From Actinomycetes bacterium (GTDB lineage Bacteria > Actinomycetota > Coriobacteriia > Anaerosomatales > Anaerosomataceae), in contig JAJFTR010000023.1 of NCBI GenBank assembly GCA_021372825.1, positions 1 through 50,728 of the forward strand: a stretch of DNA of 50,728 nucleotides. The letters are read 5' to 3'. A program made the translations under genes and the position numbers. This document shows, piece after piece, positions 8,924 to 16,832 of the stretch. A model generated the notes under the pieces. The model saw nothing but the letters and a program-made list of their open reading frames with translations. It made no database searches and was not told the DNA's origin. Within the stretch, counting starts at the first letter, position 1. Each line of letters begins with the position of its first letter.

Positions 8924-9367
8924 ATGGGCGACGTCACACGTATGAAGGTCCGGCGTCTCGACGCAGGACTGCCCTTGCCGGCCTATGCGCATCCAGGTGA
9001 CGCAGGGCTCGACCTGTACTCAGCGATCGACGTTGTGCTTCAGCCTTTCGAGCGCGCTCTTGTGCCCACAGGTATCGCCGTCGCCATCCCGGAAGGGCAT
9101 GCGGGCTTCGTGCAGCCCAGAAGCGGCCTCGCACTCCAGCGGGGCCTCGGGATGGTCAACTCGCCCGGGCTCATCGACAGCCACTACCGCGGCGAGATCA
9201 AAGTCGTCGCCATCAACCTGGACCCCCGAGAGCCGCTTCATATCTCGCGGGGCGAGAGGATCGCCCAGCTCATCATCCAGCGGTTCGTTTCCGTGGAACT
9301 CGACGAAGTCACGGGACTCGATGCCACGGCGCGAGGGGAGGGCGGCTTTGGAAGCACCGGCGTCTAG
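8924..9367 (+). CDS. dut: dUTPase (dUTP diphosphatase)
   Basis: Hydrolyses dUTP to dUMP and PPi; trimeric all-beta dUTPase. 147 residues. Conserved motifs in order: GDAGLDLYS (about 25-33), PRSGLAL, the substrate-binding [18 protein letters not shown], and the C-terminal arm [10 protein letters not shown]. Start ATG 8924 is chosen for the GGA-rich bases just upstream; ATG 8942 is also possible. The 3' end overlaps the start of the Nudix gene. Confidence 0.95.
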   Translation: MGDVTRMKVRRLDAGLPLPAYAHPGDAGLDLYSAIDVVLQPFERALVPTGIAVAIPEGHAGFVQPRSGLALQRGLGMVNSPGLIDSHYRGEIKVVAINLDPREPLHISRGERIAQLIIQRFVSVELDEVTGLDATARGEGGFGSTGV

Positions 9368-9821
9368 GCTACCGCGAGTGCGTGTGGCTGCTCTGATCGT
9401 CGTCGACGATAAGATCGTCGTCGTACGGCAGCGCAAAGGAGCCGATGCGTACTATCTGCTTCCAGGCGGCGGCGTTCAGCTGTTCGAGACCATCGCTGAC
9501 GCGTTACGACGCGAAGTCGCCGAGGAGACGGGGCTCTTGGTCGAGCCGGACCGCCCGCTTTTCATCAACGACACCATCGACCCTGGCGGGTCACGGCACG
9601 TGATCAACCTCACCTTCCTGTGCAGTGTCCTCGGAGGCGAGCTTCTTGCTGAGCCCGGCGACGCCACCATCGACGCGGTCGAGCTCGTCGACCCACAGTC
9701 CCTGGTCACGCTGGACTTCCGCCCGCCCATAGCCCACCAGATCCTCCAAGCGTGCCGAGAGCGCTTCCGATCACCCGCGCGATACCTTGGGCCGGTATGG
9801 ATTCCAGAGAGCCACGCGTGA
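9348..9821 (+). CDS. Nudix hydrolase
   Basis: About 157 residues with a complete Nudix box: glycine of GGGVQLFE, then REVAEETGL with the metal-binding glutamates, fitting Gx5Ex7REUxEExGU. The substrate cannot be told from the sequence. Start TTG 9348 is favoured because GGGGAGG (9335-9341) sits 6 bases upstream; GTG 9378, nearer the domain, lacks such a site. It overlaps the dut 3' end by 20 bases in another frame. The nrdR-dut context suggests nucleotide-pool sanitising, which is inference. Confidence 0.85.
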   Translation: MEAPASRLPRVRVAALIVVDDKIVVVRQRKGADAYYLLPGGGVQLFETIADALRREVAEETGLLVEPDRPLFINDTIDPGGSRHVINLTFLCSVLGGELLAEPGDATIDAVELVDPQSLVTLDFRPPIAHQILQACRERFRSPARYLGPVWIPESHA

Positions 9822-9877
9822 CCATCCCGAACGCACACTTCTGGCAACTTTACATAACTTGTCCCCTGGCGAAGGGA

Positions 9878-9943
9878 GGTGTGGCCGAGAGGAGAGGCTT
9901 CGGATAGGCCGTCCCACGGCGGATGCAAAGCCGCCGGCACACC
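9878..9943 (+). ncRNA. Folded leader of the purine permease gene, class unknown
   Basis: The 160-base gap before the permease can form a three-way junction: P1 GGTGTG (9878-9883) with CACACC (9938-9943); P2 either GGCC (9883-9886) with GGCC (9907-9910) or CCGA (9885-9888) with TCGG (9900-9903); P3 CGGCGG (9917-9922) with CCGCCG (9931-9936) closing loop ATGCAAAG. The aptamer-like fold, its place before a nucleobase permease, and 38 bases to the ATG suggest a regulatory RNA. It lacks the known purine-riboswitch core. GAGAGGCTT in P2 recalls a PyrR-binding loop but the rest does not fit. Confidence 0.4.
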
Positions 9944-9981
9944 ACGCATACGATCAGGACGTCTACGGAAGGACTGGTGCG

Positions 9982-11403
9982 ATGGAGGACTTCTTCAAGT
10001 TCAAAGAGCGCGGGACCGATCTTCGGACCGAGGTGATCGCGGGTGTCGCCACCTTCATGACGATGGCGTACATCATCTTCGTGAACCCGGGCATCCTGTC
10101 GGCGGCAGGTGTGCCGTTCGCCGGCGCAGCCACCGCCACCGCTCTTGGCGCCGCGCTGATGTGCGTGTGCATGGGCGTCTTCGCGAACCGCCCGTTCGCT
10201 CTCGCGTCCGGGATGGGCCTCAACGCGGTCGTGACCTTCTCGGTCATCGGATTCCAGCAAGCGAATGTCCCCTGGCAGGTCGGCATGGCGGTGATCTTCG
10301 TCGAGGGCCTCGTGATCCTCCTCCTCGTGCTCACTGGGCTCCGCGAGGCCGTGATGAACGCGATCCCGATCGATCTCAAACGCGCCATCGGGGTCGGGAT
10401 TGGGCTGTTCATCACGACGATCGGACTCAATGAGGGCGGCGTCATCCAGCCGAACTCGGCTACCTTGATAAGCCTCGGCGATTTCACGCAGAAGTACGTG
10501 TGGGTCACTCTCATCGGCCTTGTCGCGATCCTCATCTTCATGTCGCTCAAGGTGAAGGGCGACATCTTGTGGGGGATCCTGGTCGCTACCGTGGCAGCGT
10601 TGCTCCTGGGCGTGACGAGCCTCCCGAAGGACGGGATCGTCGGAGCGCTCGATTTCAGCACTTTCTTCGCCCCGTTCCAGCAGGTCGACGGAGGCATCGC
10701 ACTCACCAAGGTGTTCACGCCCGCCCTGCTCCTCATGGTCTTCGCGATCATGCTCACGGACTTCTTCGACACGATGGGGACCGTCATCTCGGTGGGCGAG
10801 CAGGCTGGCTTCGTGGACGAGAACGGCAAGGTCCCGGGCATCCGCAACATCCTGGCCATCGACTCCATCGCAGCCAGTGTCGGCGGTCTTTTCGGGGCGA
10901 GCTCGATCACGACCTATGTGGAATCCGCAGCGGGCGTCGCGGAAGGCGGGCGCACCGGGCTCACCAGCATCGTGACCGGCCTGCTCTTCGCTGCCTCGGC
11001 GTTCTTCGCACCCGTGATCGCCATGATCGGCGGCGGCTATGATGTCACCAACGCCGAGCACTTCAAGCAGCTGATCGGTGCGGGCTTCACCGTTCCTGAG
11101 GGTGCCTACTACATGTACCCGATCACCGCAGGCGCACTCATCGTCGTAGGGTTCTTGATGATGCGTGGCGTACGCGACATCCCCTGGACCGACCTGGAAG
11201 AGGCCTTCCCGGCGTTTCTCACGATCGTGGGCATCCCGCTCACATACAACATCAGTTACGGGATCGGCCTAGGCTTCATCAGCTACGTGCTCCTGAAGGT
11301 CTTCCACGGAAAGGCCAAGGACGTACACCCGCTGCTGTGGGTCGTGTCCCTCGCTTTCGCCGTCACCTTCGCCTTGCCCGCGATCCAGAAGGCGATCGGT
11401 TAG
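9982..11403 (+). CDS. AzgA/PbuG-type adenine-guanine-hypoxanthine permease
   Basis: 473 residues, about 12-14 membrane segments; imports purine bases by cation symport. It starts with FFKFKERGTDLRTEVIAG and TFMTMAYIIFVNP, typical of the AzgA/PbuG group, and has ALASGMGLNA, DFFDTMGT and the substrate-site SSITTYVESAAGVAEGGRTG. Start ATG 9982 has GGAAGGA at 9967-9973. The next permease gene begins immediately after its stop, so they form an operon. Confidence 0.92.
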   Translation: MEDFFKFKERGTDLRTEVIAGVATFMTMAYIIFVNPGILSAAGVPFAGAATATALGAALMCVCMGVFANRPFALASGMGLNAVVTFSVIGFQQANVPWQVGMAVIFVEGLVILLLVLTGLREAVMNAIPIDLKRAIGVGIGLFITTIGLNEGGVIQPNSATLISLGDFTQKYVWVTLIGLVAILIFMSLKVKGDILWGILVATVAALLLGVTSLPKDGIVGALDFSTFFAPFQQVDGGIALTKVFTPALLLMVFAIMLTDFFDTMGTVISVGEQAGFVDENGKVPGIRNILAIDSIAASVGGLFGASSITTYVESAAGVAEGGRTGLTSIVTGLLFAASAFFAPVIAMIGGGYDVTNAEHFKQLIGAGFTVPEGAYYMYPITAGALIVVGFLMMRGVRDIPWTDLEEAFPAFLTIVGIPLTYNISYGIGLGFISYVLLKVFHGKAKDVHPLLWVVSLAFAVTFALPAIQKAIG

Positions 11404-11412
11404 GTGGAACGC

Positions 11413-12768
11413 ATGCCGGGATCTCGACGTATCATCCAAACCGATGAGCGGCTGCCGCTCTTGCAGGCGGTACCGCTCTCGATCCAGCATCTCATGGCCA
11501 TGTTCGGGGCCACGGTCCTTGTGCCATACCTCACGGGCTTGAATCCCGGTATCGGCCTCATGACCTCCGGGCTGGGCACGATCATCTATCTCATCTGTGT
11601 GCGCAACAAGATCCCCAGCTACCTCGGGTCCAGCTTCGCCTTCATCGCACCGGTGATCGCCGTGGGGGGTGGAGCCGTCAACGGTGTCGCCCGTTTTCCC
11701 GAGAAGATCCCGTACGCGCTTGGGGGGCTTGTCGCCGCTGGCGTGGTCTACATGATCGTTGCGGCGATCGTGAAGGTCTTCGGAACCGATTGGCTGAACA
11801 AACTTCTCCCGCCCGCGCTTGTGGGTGCAGTCGTCATCGTGATCGGACTCGGGCTGTCGGCAACAGCGGTCAAGATGGCCATGTTCCCGTTCGCCGACCC
11901 TGCCAATGGGATCGATCTGAAGGGTCTCGCGGTCGCTGGGATCACACTTCTAGCGGCGGTAGTGTTTTCGTCGTATCTCAAGGGCTTCGCCAAGACGATT
12001 CCGATCTTGCTCGCCATCATCGTAGGCTACGTGGTGGCCGCGCTTGCGGGCATGGTGAGCTTCGAAGGCGTCGCCGCTGCCAGGTGGTTCGACGTGCCGT
12101 GGAACTACTTCACGTATCCCAAGTTCGACATCTCAGCTGTACTGATCATTGCGCCAGTCGCCCTCGTGGTGGTCGTAGAACATGTGGGGCACCTGCTCGT
12201 CATCAACGAGATCACCGGCAAGGACTTCACACCGAACCTGCCTGAGTCGCTTTTCGGTGACGGGCTCGCGACGGCGCTTTCAGCCGCGGTGGGCGGTACT
12301 CCTTCGACCACATACGCCGAGAACATCGGCGTCATGGCTGTGACCAAGGTGTTCTCCACTCAGCTGTTCTGGTTCGCGGGAGCCTTCGCGTTCATCATCG
12401 GCGGGTTCGTGCCCAAGATCTCCGCGCTCATCAACTCGATCCCGACCGCCGTCATGGGAGGCATTTCGCTACTACTCTTCGGCCTCATCGCTTCAAGCGG
12501 ACTGAGGCTCCTTGTGGAGAGCGGCATCGACTACAGCCACACACGCAACCTCACGCTGTCCAGCGTCGTCCTGGTCATCGGCATCGGCATGGAGACGGGA
12601 GGCTTCACGATCCCCATCGGTGAGTACACGATCCCCGGTATGGCGCTTGCCACGCTCATCGGAATCATCCTCAACCTTGTGCTGCCGTATGAGTCAGAGG
12701 GCCTCGCGCTTGACTCGCCGGACTTTTCGGCAGACCTCCAGGCCGAGGCAGCCGCCGAGGAACCCTGA
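11413..12768 (+). CDS. Uracil/xanthine permease family (NCS2) transporter
   Basis: 451 residues, about 14 membrane segments, nucleobase:cation symporter-2 family. Near the N-terminus is PLLQAVPLSIQHLMAMFGAT and VLVPYLTGLNP, close to UraA/PyrP. Later ALSAAVGGTPSTTYAENIG is the substrate-contact stretch, with the TTYAEN glutamate of uracil permeases. Start ATG 11413 is favoured over GTG 11404 because AGGTGG (11402-11407) then acts as ribosome site. Uracil is the most likely substrate. Paired with a purine permease, it covers both base classes. Confidence 0.9.
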   Translation: MPGSRRIIQTDERLPLLQAVPLSIQHLMAMFGATVLVPYLTGLNPGIGLMTSGLGTIIYLICVRNKIPSYLGSSFAFIAPVIAVGGGAVNGVARFPEKIPYALGGLVAAGVVYMIVAAIVKVFGTDWLNKLLPPALVGAVVIVIGLGLSATAVKMAMFPFADPANGIDLKGLAVAGITLLAAVVFSSYLKGFAKTIPILLAIIVGYVVAALAGMVSFEGVAAARWFDVPWNYFTYPKFDISAVLIIAPVALVVVVEHVGHLLVINEITGKDFTPNLPESLFGDGLATALSAAVGGTPSTTYAENIGVMAVTKVFSTQLFWFAGAFAFIIGGFVPKISALINSIPTAVMGGISLLLFGLIASSGLRLLVESGIDYSHTRNLTLSSVVLVIGIGMETGGFTIPIGEYTIPGMALATLIGIILNLVLPYESEGLALDSPDFSADLQAEAAAEEP

Positions 12769-13068
12769 GGTCGCACATCAGCAGGAGCTTCCGCGCGGAC
12801 GAACCGCCGCGCGCGCTCATAGCGACGGTCCCGGGCTGTGTACACGCGGTCCGGGACCGCTTCCTCGTCCGTACAGGTGTGCACGTGGATGTGCATCCGA
12901 TCTCACTGCGTCGATTGAAGGCCACCACCGACGACTCCCCTCGCACCCGCTTCGGCATCGTTCTACGCCTGATAATATATCTTATGTCAAGTTGACTACA
13001 GGGGCCTCAATAGCCGCGTTCCCCTGGTCATGGCAGATGCTTGGATGCCGTGAACCGGCCCCCGAGGC
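12769..13068. other. Intergenic region between convergent genes
   Basis: No coding sequence is supported. It holds a terminator-like hairpin (12826-12859) and a strikingly AT-rich island near 12968-12990 (contains ATAATATATCTTATG) next to the palindrome GTCAAGTTGAC. On the minus strand the island reads TTGACATAAG followed by an AT tract, but no good -10 lies at the right distance. Confidence 0.5.
12826..12859 (+). terminator. Hairpin after the uracil permease gene
   Basis: CGGTCCCGG (12826-12834) pairs perfectly with CCGGGACCG (12851-12859) over a 16-base loop, 57 bases after the permease stop. No T-run follows, so intrinsic termination is uncertain; the convergent gene on the other side makes a terminator plausible. 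Confidence 0.45.
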
Positions 13069-13419
13069 CTAGAATCCCAAGCCCTCGAAATCGTCGTCAG
13101 CGATCCCGTCGCCGAGGACGTCTACGAAGTAGGTCTCCTCGAACTCGCTCTTGGTCATCTCACTCAGGTCTGCTTGGACCGCGGCGAGCCATTCCCGCGC
13201 TTCATCGGCGGTGCCAAGCTCCGCGATGACGTGAACGGCGTCCTCGTCGTCGAGCTCGACGGCTTCGACCCGGAAGACGTCTTCCTCTGCGGGCAGCTCG
13301 ATCGTCGGCTGGCGCCACAGGATGTCGTCGCGCCACTCGAAGTCCGGGGAGTCTCCCGCGTCCACGCGGACGATCCGGAGCCGGTAGAAGTCGTCCGCAT
13401 TCCCGATCACACGCGCCAT
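13069..13419 (-). CDS. Small acidic protein of unknown function
   Basis: 116 residues, very acidic, no membrane segment or signal peptide. Start ATG 13419 has AGGAGGG 5 bases upstream. The sequence begins MARVIGNADDFYRLRIVRVD and ends in a run of acidic residues (GDGIADDDFEGLGF). I do not recognise a family. It is the last gene of a tight minus-strand run: 16 bases after the SH3 gene, and only small gaps back to iorA. Confidence 0.7.
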   Translation of the reverse strand: MARVIGNADDFYRLRIVRVDAGDSPDFEWRDDILWRQPTIELPAEEDVFRVEAVELDDEDAVHVIAELGTADEAREWLAAVQADLSEMTKSEFEETYFVDVLGDGIADDDFEGLGF

Positions 13420-13435
13420 CGACACCCTCCTCGCA

Positions 13436-13876
13436 CTACTCTTCGAGCTTCGTGTACTGACCACCTGCGGCGATGTATCCCTCATATCCTTGCGCGTCTC
13501 GCACGTGGTACCAGCCATCGGTCTTCTCGATCAGGAACAGCCTCACACCTTTGTCGAGTTTCTTGACCACCGTCGCACTCGTTTGAGGCTTCAAGCGCAT
13601 GTTCAGCCCGTCGACAAGGACCACTACCTGGGGACCTTCCCCTGTGACGCTTTCGGTCGTCCCCTCCCCCTTCACATCAGCGGCGCCGGTGGCGTCTTGC
13701 GCGGCCGTCGTTTCCGCGCTCGCGGAAGCCCGCGTCTCTCGCACGGCGTGGCGGTAGTCGGCATACGCGTCGAGCGCCATCCAGGTCACTACGACGAGCA
13801 GGACCCATGGAAGGACCTTCGTGAGCAGCTCCCTCAGGTCGAGATCGAACGACTTCTCGGATGGCGATCCGTTCAT
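13436..13876 (-). CDS. Membrane-anchored SH3-domain protein
   Basis: 146 residues. A single membrane segment near residues 20-37 (VLPWVLLVVVTWMALDAY), an Ala/Thr/Glu-rich linker, then a bacterial SH3 (SH3b) domain from about residue 82: VVLVDGLNMRLKPQTSATV and GWYHVRDAQGYEGYI. SH3b domains usually bind cell-wall material, so an extracytoplasmic role is likely. Start ATG 13876 is preceded by a G-rich ribosome site. Gaps of 16 bases on both sides place it in the paaK run. Confidence 0.75.
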   Translation of the reverse strand: MNGSPSEKSFDLDLRELLTKVLPWVLLVVVTWMALDAYADYRHAVRETRASASAETTAAQDATGAADVKGEGTTESVTGEGPQVVVLVDGLNMRLKPQTSATVVKKLDKGVRLFLIEKTDGWYHVRDAQGYEGYIAAGGQYTKLEE

Positions 13877-13892
13877 ACGCGACCCCCCCACG

Positions 13893-14441
13893 CTAGATGT
13901 ACAACCCACCGCCGTATACCGCAGGCTCCTCCACATGGTACTGCTCCATGAGGCCCACTATCTCCCCATCAGCGAGCGACAGGAACCCCCGTACTGCGAC
14001 AAGATCGATAGCTGCTATCGCGTCGAGCACCTCCACCCCTTCTCCCGTCGCGACCGCCTGGGCTTGTTCCCACAACAGCTCCGCTGCATCCGACAGGGCA
14101 TCCGCCGCAGTGACCAACCGTTTGGGGAGCGCCATCGTCGCCAGGTCCTCCGCTGCGATATGCATCTGTGAAGCGACCTCGGCAAGCTCTCGCCGCTCTT
14201 CTGTGTCTGGGTCGAGAGCGAGTGCCACCAGCTCGCCATCACTCAGCGCCGATAGCTGCCGGATGATGTTCTCAAGCGACCGCAATCCCGCACGTATTCC
14301 TTCACGACGGCCGATCAGTCCGAGCAGGTACCGCCTCACGGCGCGCCGCCACAGGTACAGCCCGAGAACAGCGAGGCCGATGAGCACGACCACCCCTAGG
14401 GCCGCCCAGATGATCACAGACGTGTTTGTCTGGATTGACAC
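13893..14441 (-). CDS. Membrane-anchored helical protein, unknown
   Basis: 182 residues. Residues about 8-31 form one membrane segment (IIWAALGVVVLIGLAVLGLYLW) followed by positive residues, so the remainder should be cytoplasmic. The rest is predicted mostly helical with many acidic residues and no motif I recognise. Start GTG 14441 has GGAGG 5 bases upstream. It begins 13 bases after the paaK stop, so it is probably co-transcribed. Confidence 0.72.
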   Translation of the reverse strand: MSIQTNTSVIIWAALGVVVLIGLAVLGLYLWRRAVRRYLLGLIGRREGIRAGLRSLENIIRQLSALSDGELVALALDPDTEERRELAEVASQMHIAAEDLATMALPKRLVTAADALSDAAELLWEQAQAVATGEGVEVLDAIAAIDLVAVRGFLSLADGEIVGLMEQYHVEEPAVYGGGLYI

Positions 14442-14454
14442 ACTTCCTCCGCGT

Positions 14455-15759
14455 TCAGTTCTCGCGCCGTTTGTCGATCACGTAGCGGGTCTTGCCCGCT
14501 GTGCGTTCTATACTACCAGGCTCCACCAGCGTCACTCTCGCGCGCAGCCCGACCACCGAATGTATCTTCTCCGCCACACGCCGCGTGAAGGCCACCATGT
14601 CGGCCATCACGTCGGAGAATATCTCCTCGGCCACTTCGATCCGCACCTCGAGATCGTCCATCGCTCCCGTGCGGTCCACCACGATGAGATAGTGGGGCTC
14701 GATACCTTCGACTTGGAAGAGGGCGTCTTCTATCTGAGATGGGAAGACGTTGACGCCCCTGATGATGAGCATGTCGTCAGTGCGCGTACGCACCCTGCGC
14801 ATGCGCGCTAGAGTCCGGCCGCATTCGCAAGGCGCCGTGTCGATCGCGGTAAGATCGTGCGTGCGGTATCGCAGAACGGGAAGAGCCTCCTTCGTGAGGG
14901 TCGTGATGACGAGCTCCCCCTCTTCCCCCTCCTCGACAGGCTCCCCCGTCGAGGGGTCCAAGACCTCGAACAGGAAGTGGTCCTCGGCCATATGCAGACC
15001 GCGACGGCACTCACACTCGCCTGCCACTCCCGGACCCATGACCTCCGAAAGCCCGTAGTTGTCGGTGGCAATTATTCCCAGGCGCCGCTCGATCTCGTCG
15101 CGCATCCTGTCACTCGAGGGCTCGCCGCCGAAAAGACCCACGCGAAGCGGAAGGGACGGGATGTCCACTCCGTTCTTCTCGGCGACTTCGGCCAGGTAGA
15201 GGGCGTAACTGGGTGTGCACACCAAGGCGGTCGTGCCGAAGTCCTGCATCATCATGAGGTGCCGCTCGGTGTTGCCGCTGCCCGCGGGGAACACCGTCGC
15301 ACCGATGCGCTCGATGCCATAGTGCATGCCCCAACCGCCCGTGAACATGCCGTACAGGAAGCCGACTTGCACGCGATCGGCCTTGGCGACCCCCGCCTCG
15401 GAGGCCACACGCGCGGTGAGCTCCGTCCAGGTGTCCAGGTCGCGTCGCGTGTAGCCGACAACGATCGGCTTGCCGGTCGTCCCCGACGACGAGTGTACGC
15501 GCACGACCTCTTCCACCGGCACCGCGAACATCCCGAAAGGATACGTGTCTCGCAACGCGCTCTTGTCTGTCATCGGGAGGAGCCGTACGTCATCCAGTGA
15601 GCGGATGTCGGAAGGGGTCACACCCCGCCGGTCCATCTGCTCGCGGTAGTACGGTACGCGCCCGTAGGCCCATGCGACTGTGTATCGGAGCCTGTCCAGC
15701 TGGAGGTTCGCCAACTTCTCGCGGTCCATTGTCTCGTGCTCGGGGTCCCAGATGGGCAT
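14455..15759 (-). CDS. paaK: Phenylacetate-CoA ligase (PaaK family)
   Basis: ATP/AMP-forming ligase making arylacetyl-CoA, cytoplasmic. 434 residues. AMP-binding loop HSSSGTTGKP, then YGLSEVMGPGVAGEC, LRYRTHDLT and the C-terminal RGVNVFPSQIED. ATG 15759 is chosen because GGAGG lies 6 bases upstream; GTG 15765 is too close to it. It follows an ACT-domain gene and iorAB. In anaerobes such clusters interconvert aromatic 2-oxoacids, arylacetyl-CoA and arylacetates; running in reverse it can yield ATP. Confidence 0.93.
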   Translation of the reverse strand: MPIWDPEHETMDREKLANLQLDRLRYTVAWAYGRVPYYREQMDRRGVTPSDIRSLDDVRLLPMTDKSALRDTYPFGMFAVPVEEVVRVHSSSGTTGKPIVVGYTRRDLDTWTELTARVASEAGVAKADRVQVGFLYGMFTGGWGMHYGIERIGATVFPAGSGNTERHLMMMQDFGTTALVCTPSYALYLAEVAEKNGVDIPSLPLRVGLFGGEPSSDRMRDEIERRLGIIATDNYGLSEVMGPGVAGECECRRGLHMAEDHFLFEVLDPSTGEPVEEGEEGELVITTLTKEALPVLRYRTHDLTAIDTAPCECGRTLARMRRVRTRTDDMLIIRGVNVFPSQIEDALFQVEGIEPHYLIVVDRTGAMDDLEVRIEVAEEIFSDVMADMVAFTRRVAEKIHSVVGLRARVTLVEPGSIERTAGKTRYVIDKRREN

Positions 15760-15807
15760 CGTCACGCCTCCGTTGCTTCGGTGCGCTCACTCGGGCACCA
15801 CGCGGCT

Positions 15808-16239
15808 CTATCCAGCGCTTGCGGCCAGTTCCTCCTGCGACACCAGCCTGACGGGCTTGTCCGAGAGAAGATGGAGTGCGCGGTCCACATCCGCAACGTT
15901 GATGACCACGTACGTCGAAACCAAGGAGTAGACGTACTCGATGTTCACTCCCGCCGAGGCGACGAGCTTCAGCACTCCGGCGAGACCTCCAGGGACATCG
16001 GGAAGGTCGATGCAGATGACGTCGTCTTCGCGGACCGTGAATCCCGAGGACCTGAGAGCCTCCTCAGCCGCCTCGGGGTCGTCGACCACAAGGCGCAGGA
16101 TCCCGTAGTCGGCGGTGTCTGAGACCGAAAAGCCGCGGATGTTCACACCGGCGTCCCCAAGAACGCTCGTGACCTCGCTCACGCGACCCGATTTGTTCTC
16201 GATGAACACCGAGAGCTGTTTGACTGCACGATCACTCAT
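15808..16239 (-). CDS. Tandem ACT-domain protein
   Basis: 143 residues holding two ACT domains (about 5-70 and 72-140): VKQLSVFIENKSGRVSEV and IDLPDVPGGLAGVLKLV. No catalytic domain is attached, so it is likely a ligand-binding regulator, probably sensing an aromatic amino acid or keto acid given its neighbours. Its ATG overlaps the iorB stop (ATGA), indicating coupling. A paralogue at 31287-31754 sits beside the second paaK. Confidence 0.88.
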   Translation of the reverse strand: MSDRAVKQLSVFIENKSGRVSEVTSVLGDAGVNIRGFSVSDTADYGILRLVVDDPEAAEEALRSSGFTVREDDVICIDLPDVPGGLAGVLKLVASAGVNIEYVYSLVSTYVVINVADVDRALHLLSDKPVRLVSQEELAASAG

Positions 16240-16832
16240 GTCTCGCACACTCCTTCCTGACACGCCGCGCGTCCGAGCTCGAACGCCTGGAGGTTCCCCT
16301 CGACCGTCTTCGGCGGCACACGGGATGCGATCACCTGTCGCCAGGTGGCCACATCGAACGGCAGGCCATACGAAGCGGCTCCCAAAAGGACGATGTTCGC
16401 CGAGCGCGGTGACCCCGCCTGGCACGCCAGACCCTCCGCGTCCAGGAAGACGGCGCCCTCATACGCCAGTGCGGCCACAAGCCCCGTCGGAGCGGGTAGC
16501 GCACCGGTAAGCACCGGTAAAGGCGGTATGACGCGTTCATTCACGACAAGCCTGCCTTCAGGGTTGAGGAGGGGCACCTTGCGTGCTGCTTCGATGACCT
16601 CGAAGGCGATCAGGTGGTCTGCTCCACCCTCGTCCACCATCGCGGAATACACCTTTTCACCAAAGCGCACCACGGTGTCCACTGACCCCCCGCGTTGGGC
16701 CATACCATGGACCTCCGAGAGCCTCACGTCATATCCCTCGGCCATCGCGACCTTCGCAAGCACATCACCCGCTAAGATCGTGCCCTGCCCTCCCACACCG
16801 GCAAGAACGACCGTGGTGACCGCGGTCATCAT
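16236..16832 (-). CDS. iorB: Indolepyruvate:ferredoxin oxidoreductase, beta subunit
   Basis: 198 residues, gamma-type domain of 2-oxoacid:acceptor oxidoreductases. The N-terminal VLAGVGGQGTILAGDVLA is the family hallmark, followed by EVHGMAQRGGSV. With IorA it oxidises aryl pyruvates to aryl-acetyl-CoA while reducing ferredoxin. Its start overlaps the iorA stop by 4 bases, and its own stop overlaps the ACT start. Confidence 0.94.
   Translation of the reverse strand: MMTAVTTVVLAGVGGQGTILAGDVLAKVAMAEGYDVRLSEVHGMAQRGGSVDTVVRFGEKVYSAMVDEGGADHLIAFEVIEAARKVPLLNPEGRLVVNERVIPPLPVLTGALPAPTGLVAALAYEGAVFLDAEGLACQAGSPRSANIVLLGAASYGLPFDVATWRQVIASRVPPKTVEGNLQAFELGRAACQEGVCET

Noticed and set aside
9878-9943. 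c-di-GMP riboswitch, suggested by ATGCAAAGCC
   Set aside because: The GCAAAGCC-like word is in a closed hairpin loop and the other conserved GEMM strands are missing.
9874-9945. tRNA-Ser-like start (GGAGGTGTGGCCGAGAGG) before the purine permease
   Set aside because: There is no T-arm and no matching acceptor end; the pairing supports a junction RNA, not a tRNA.
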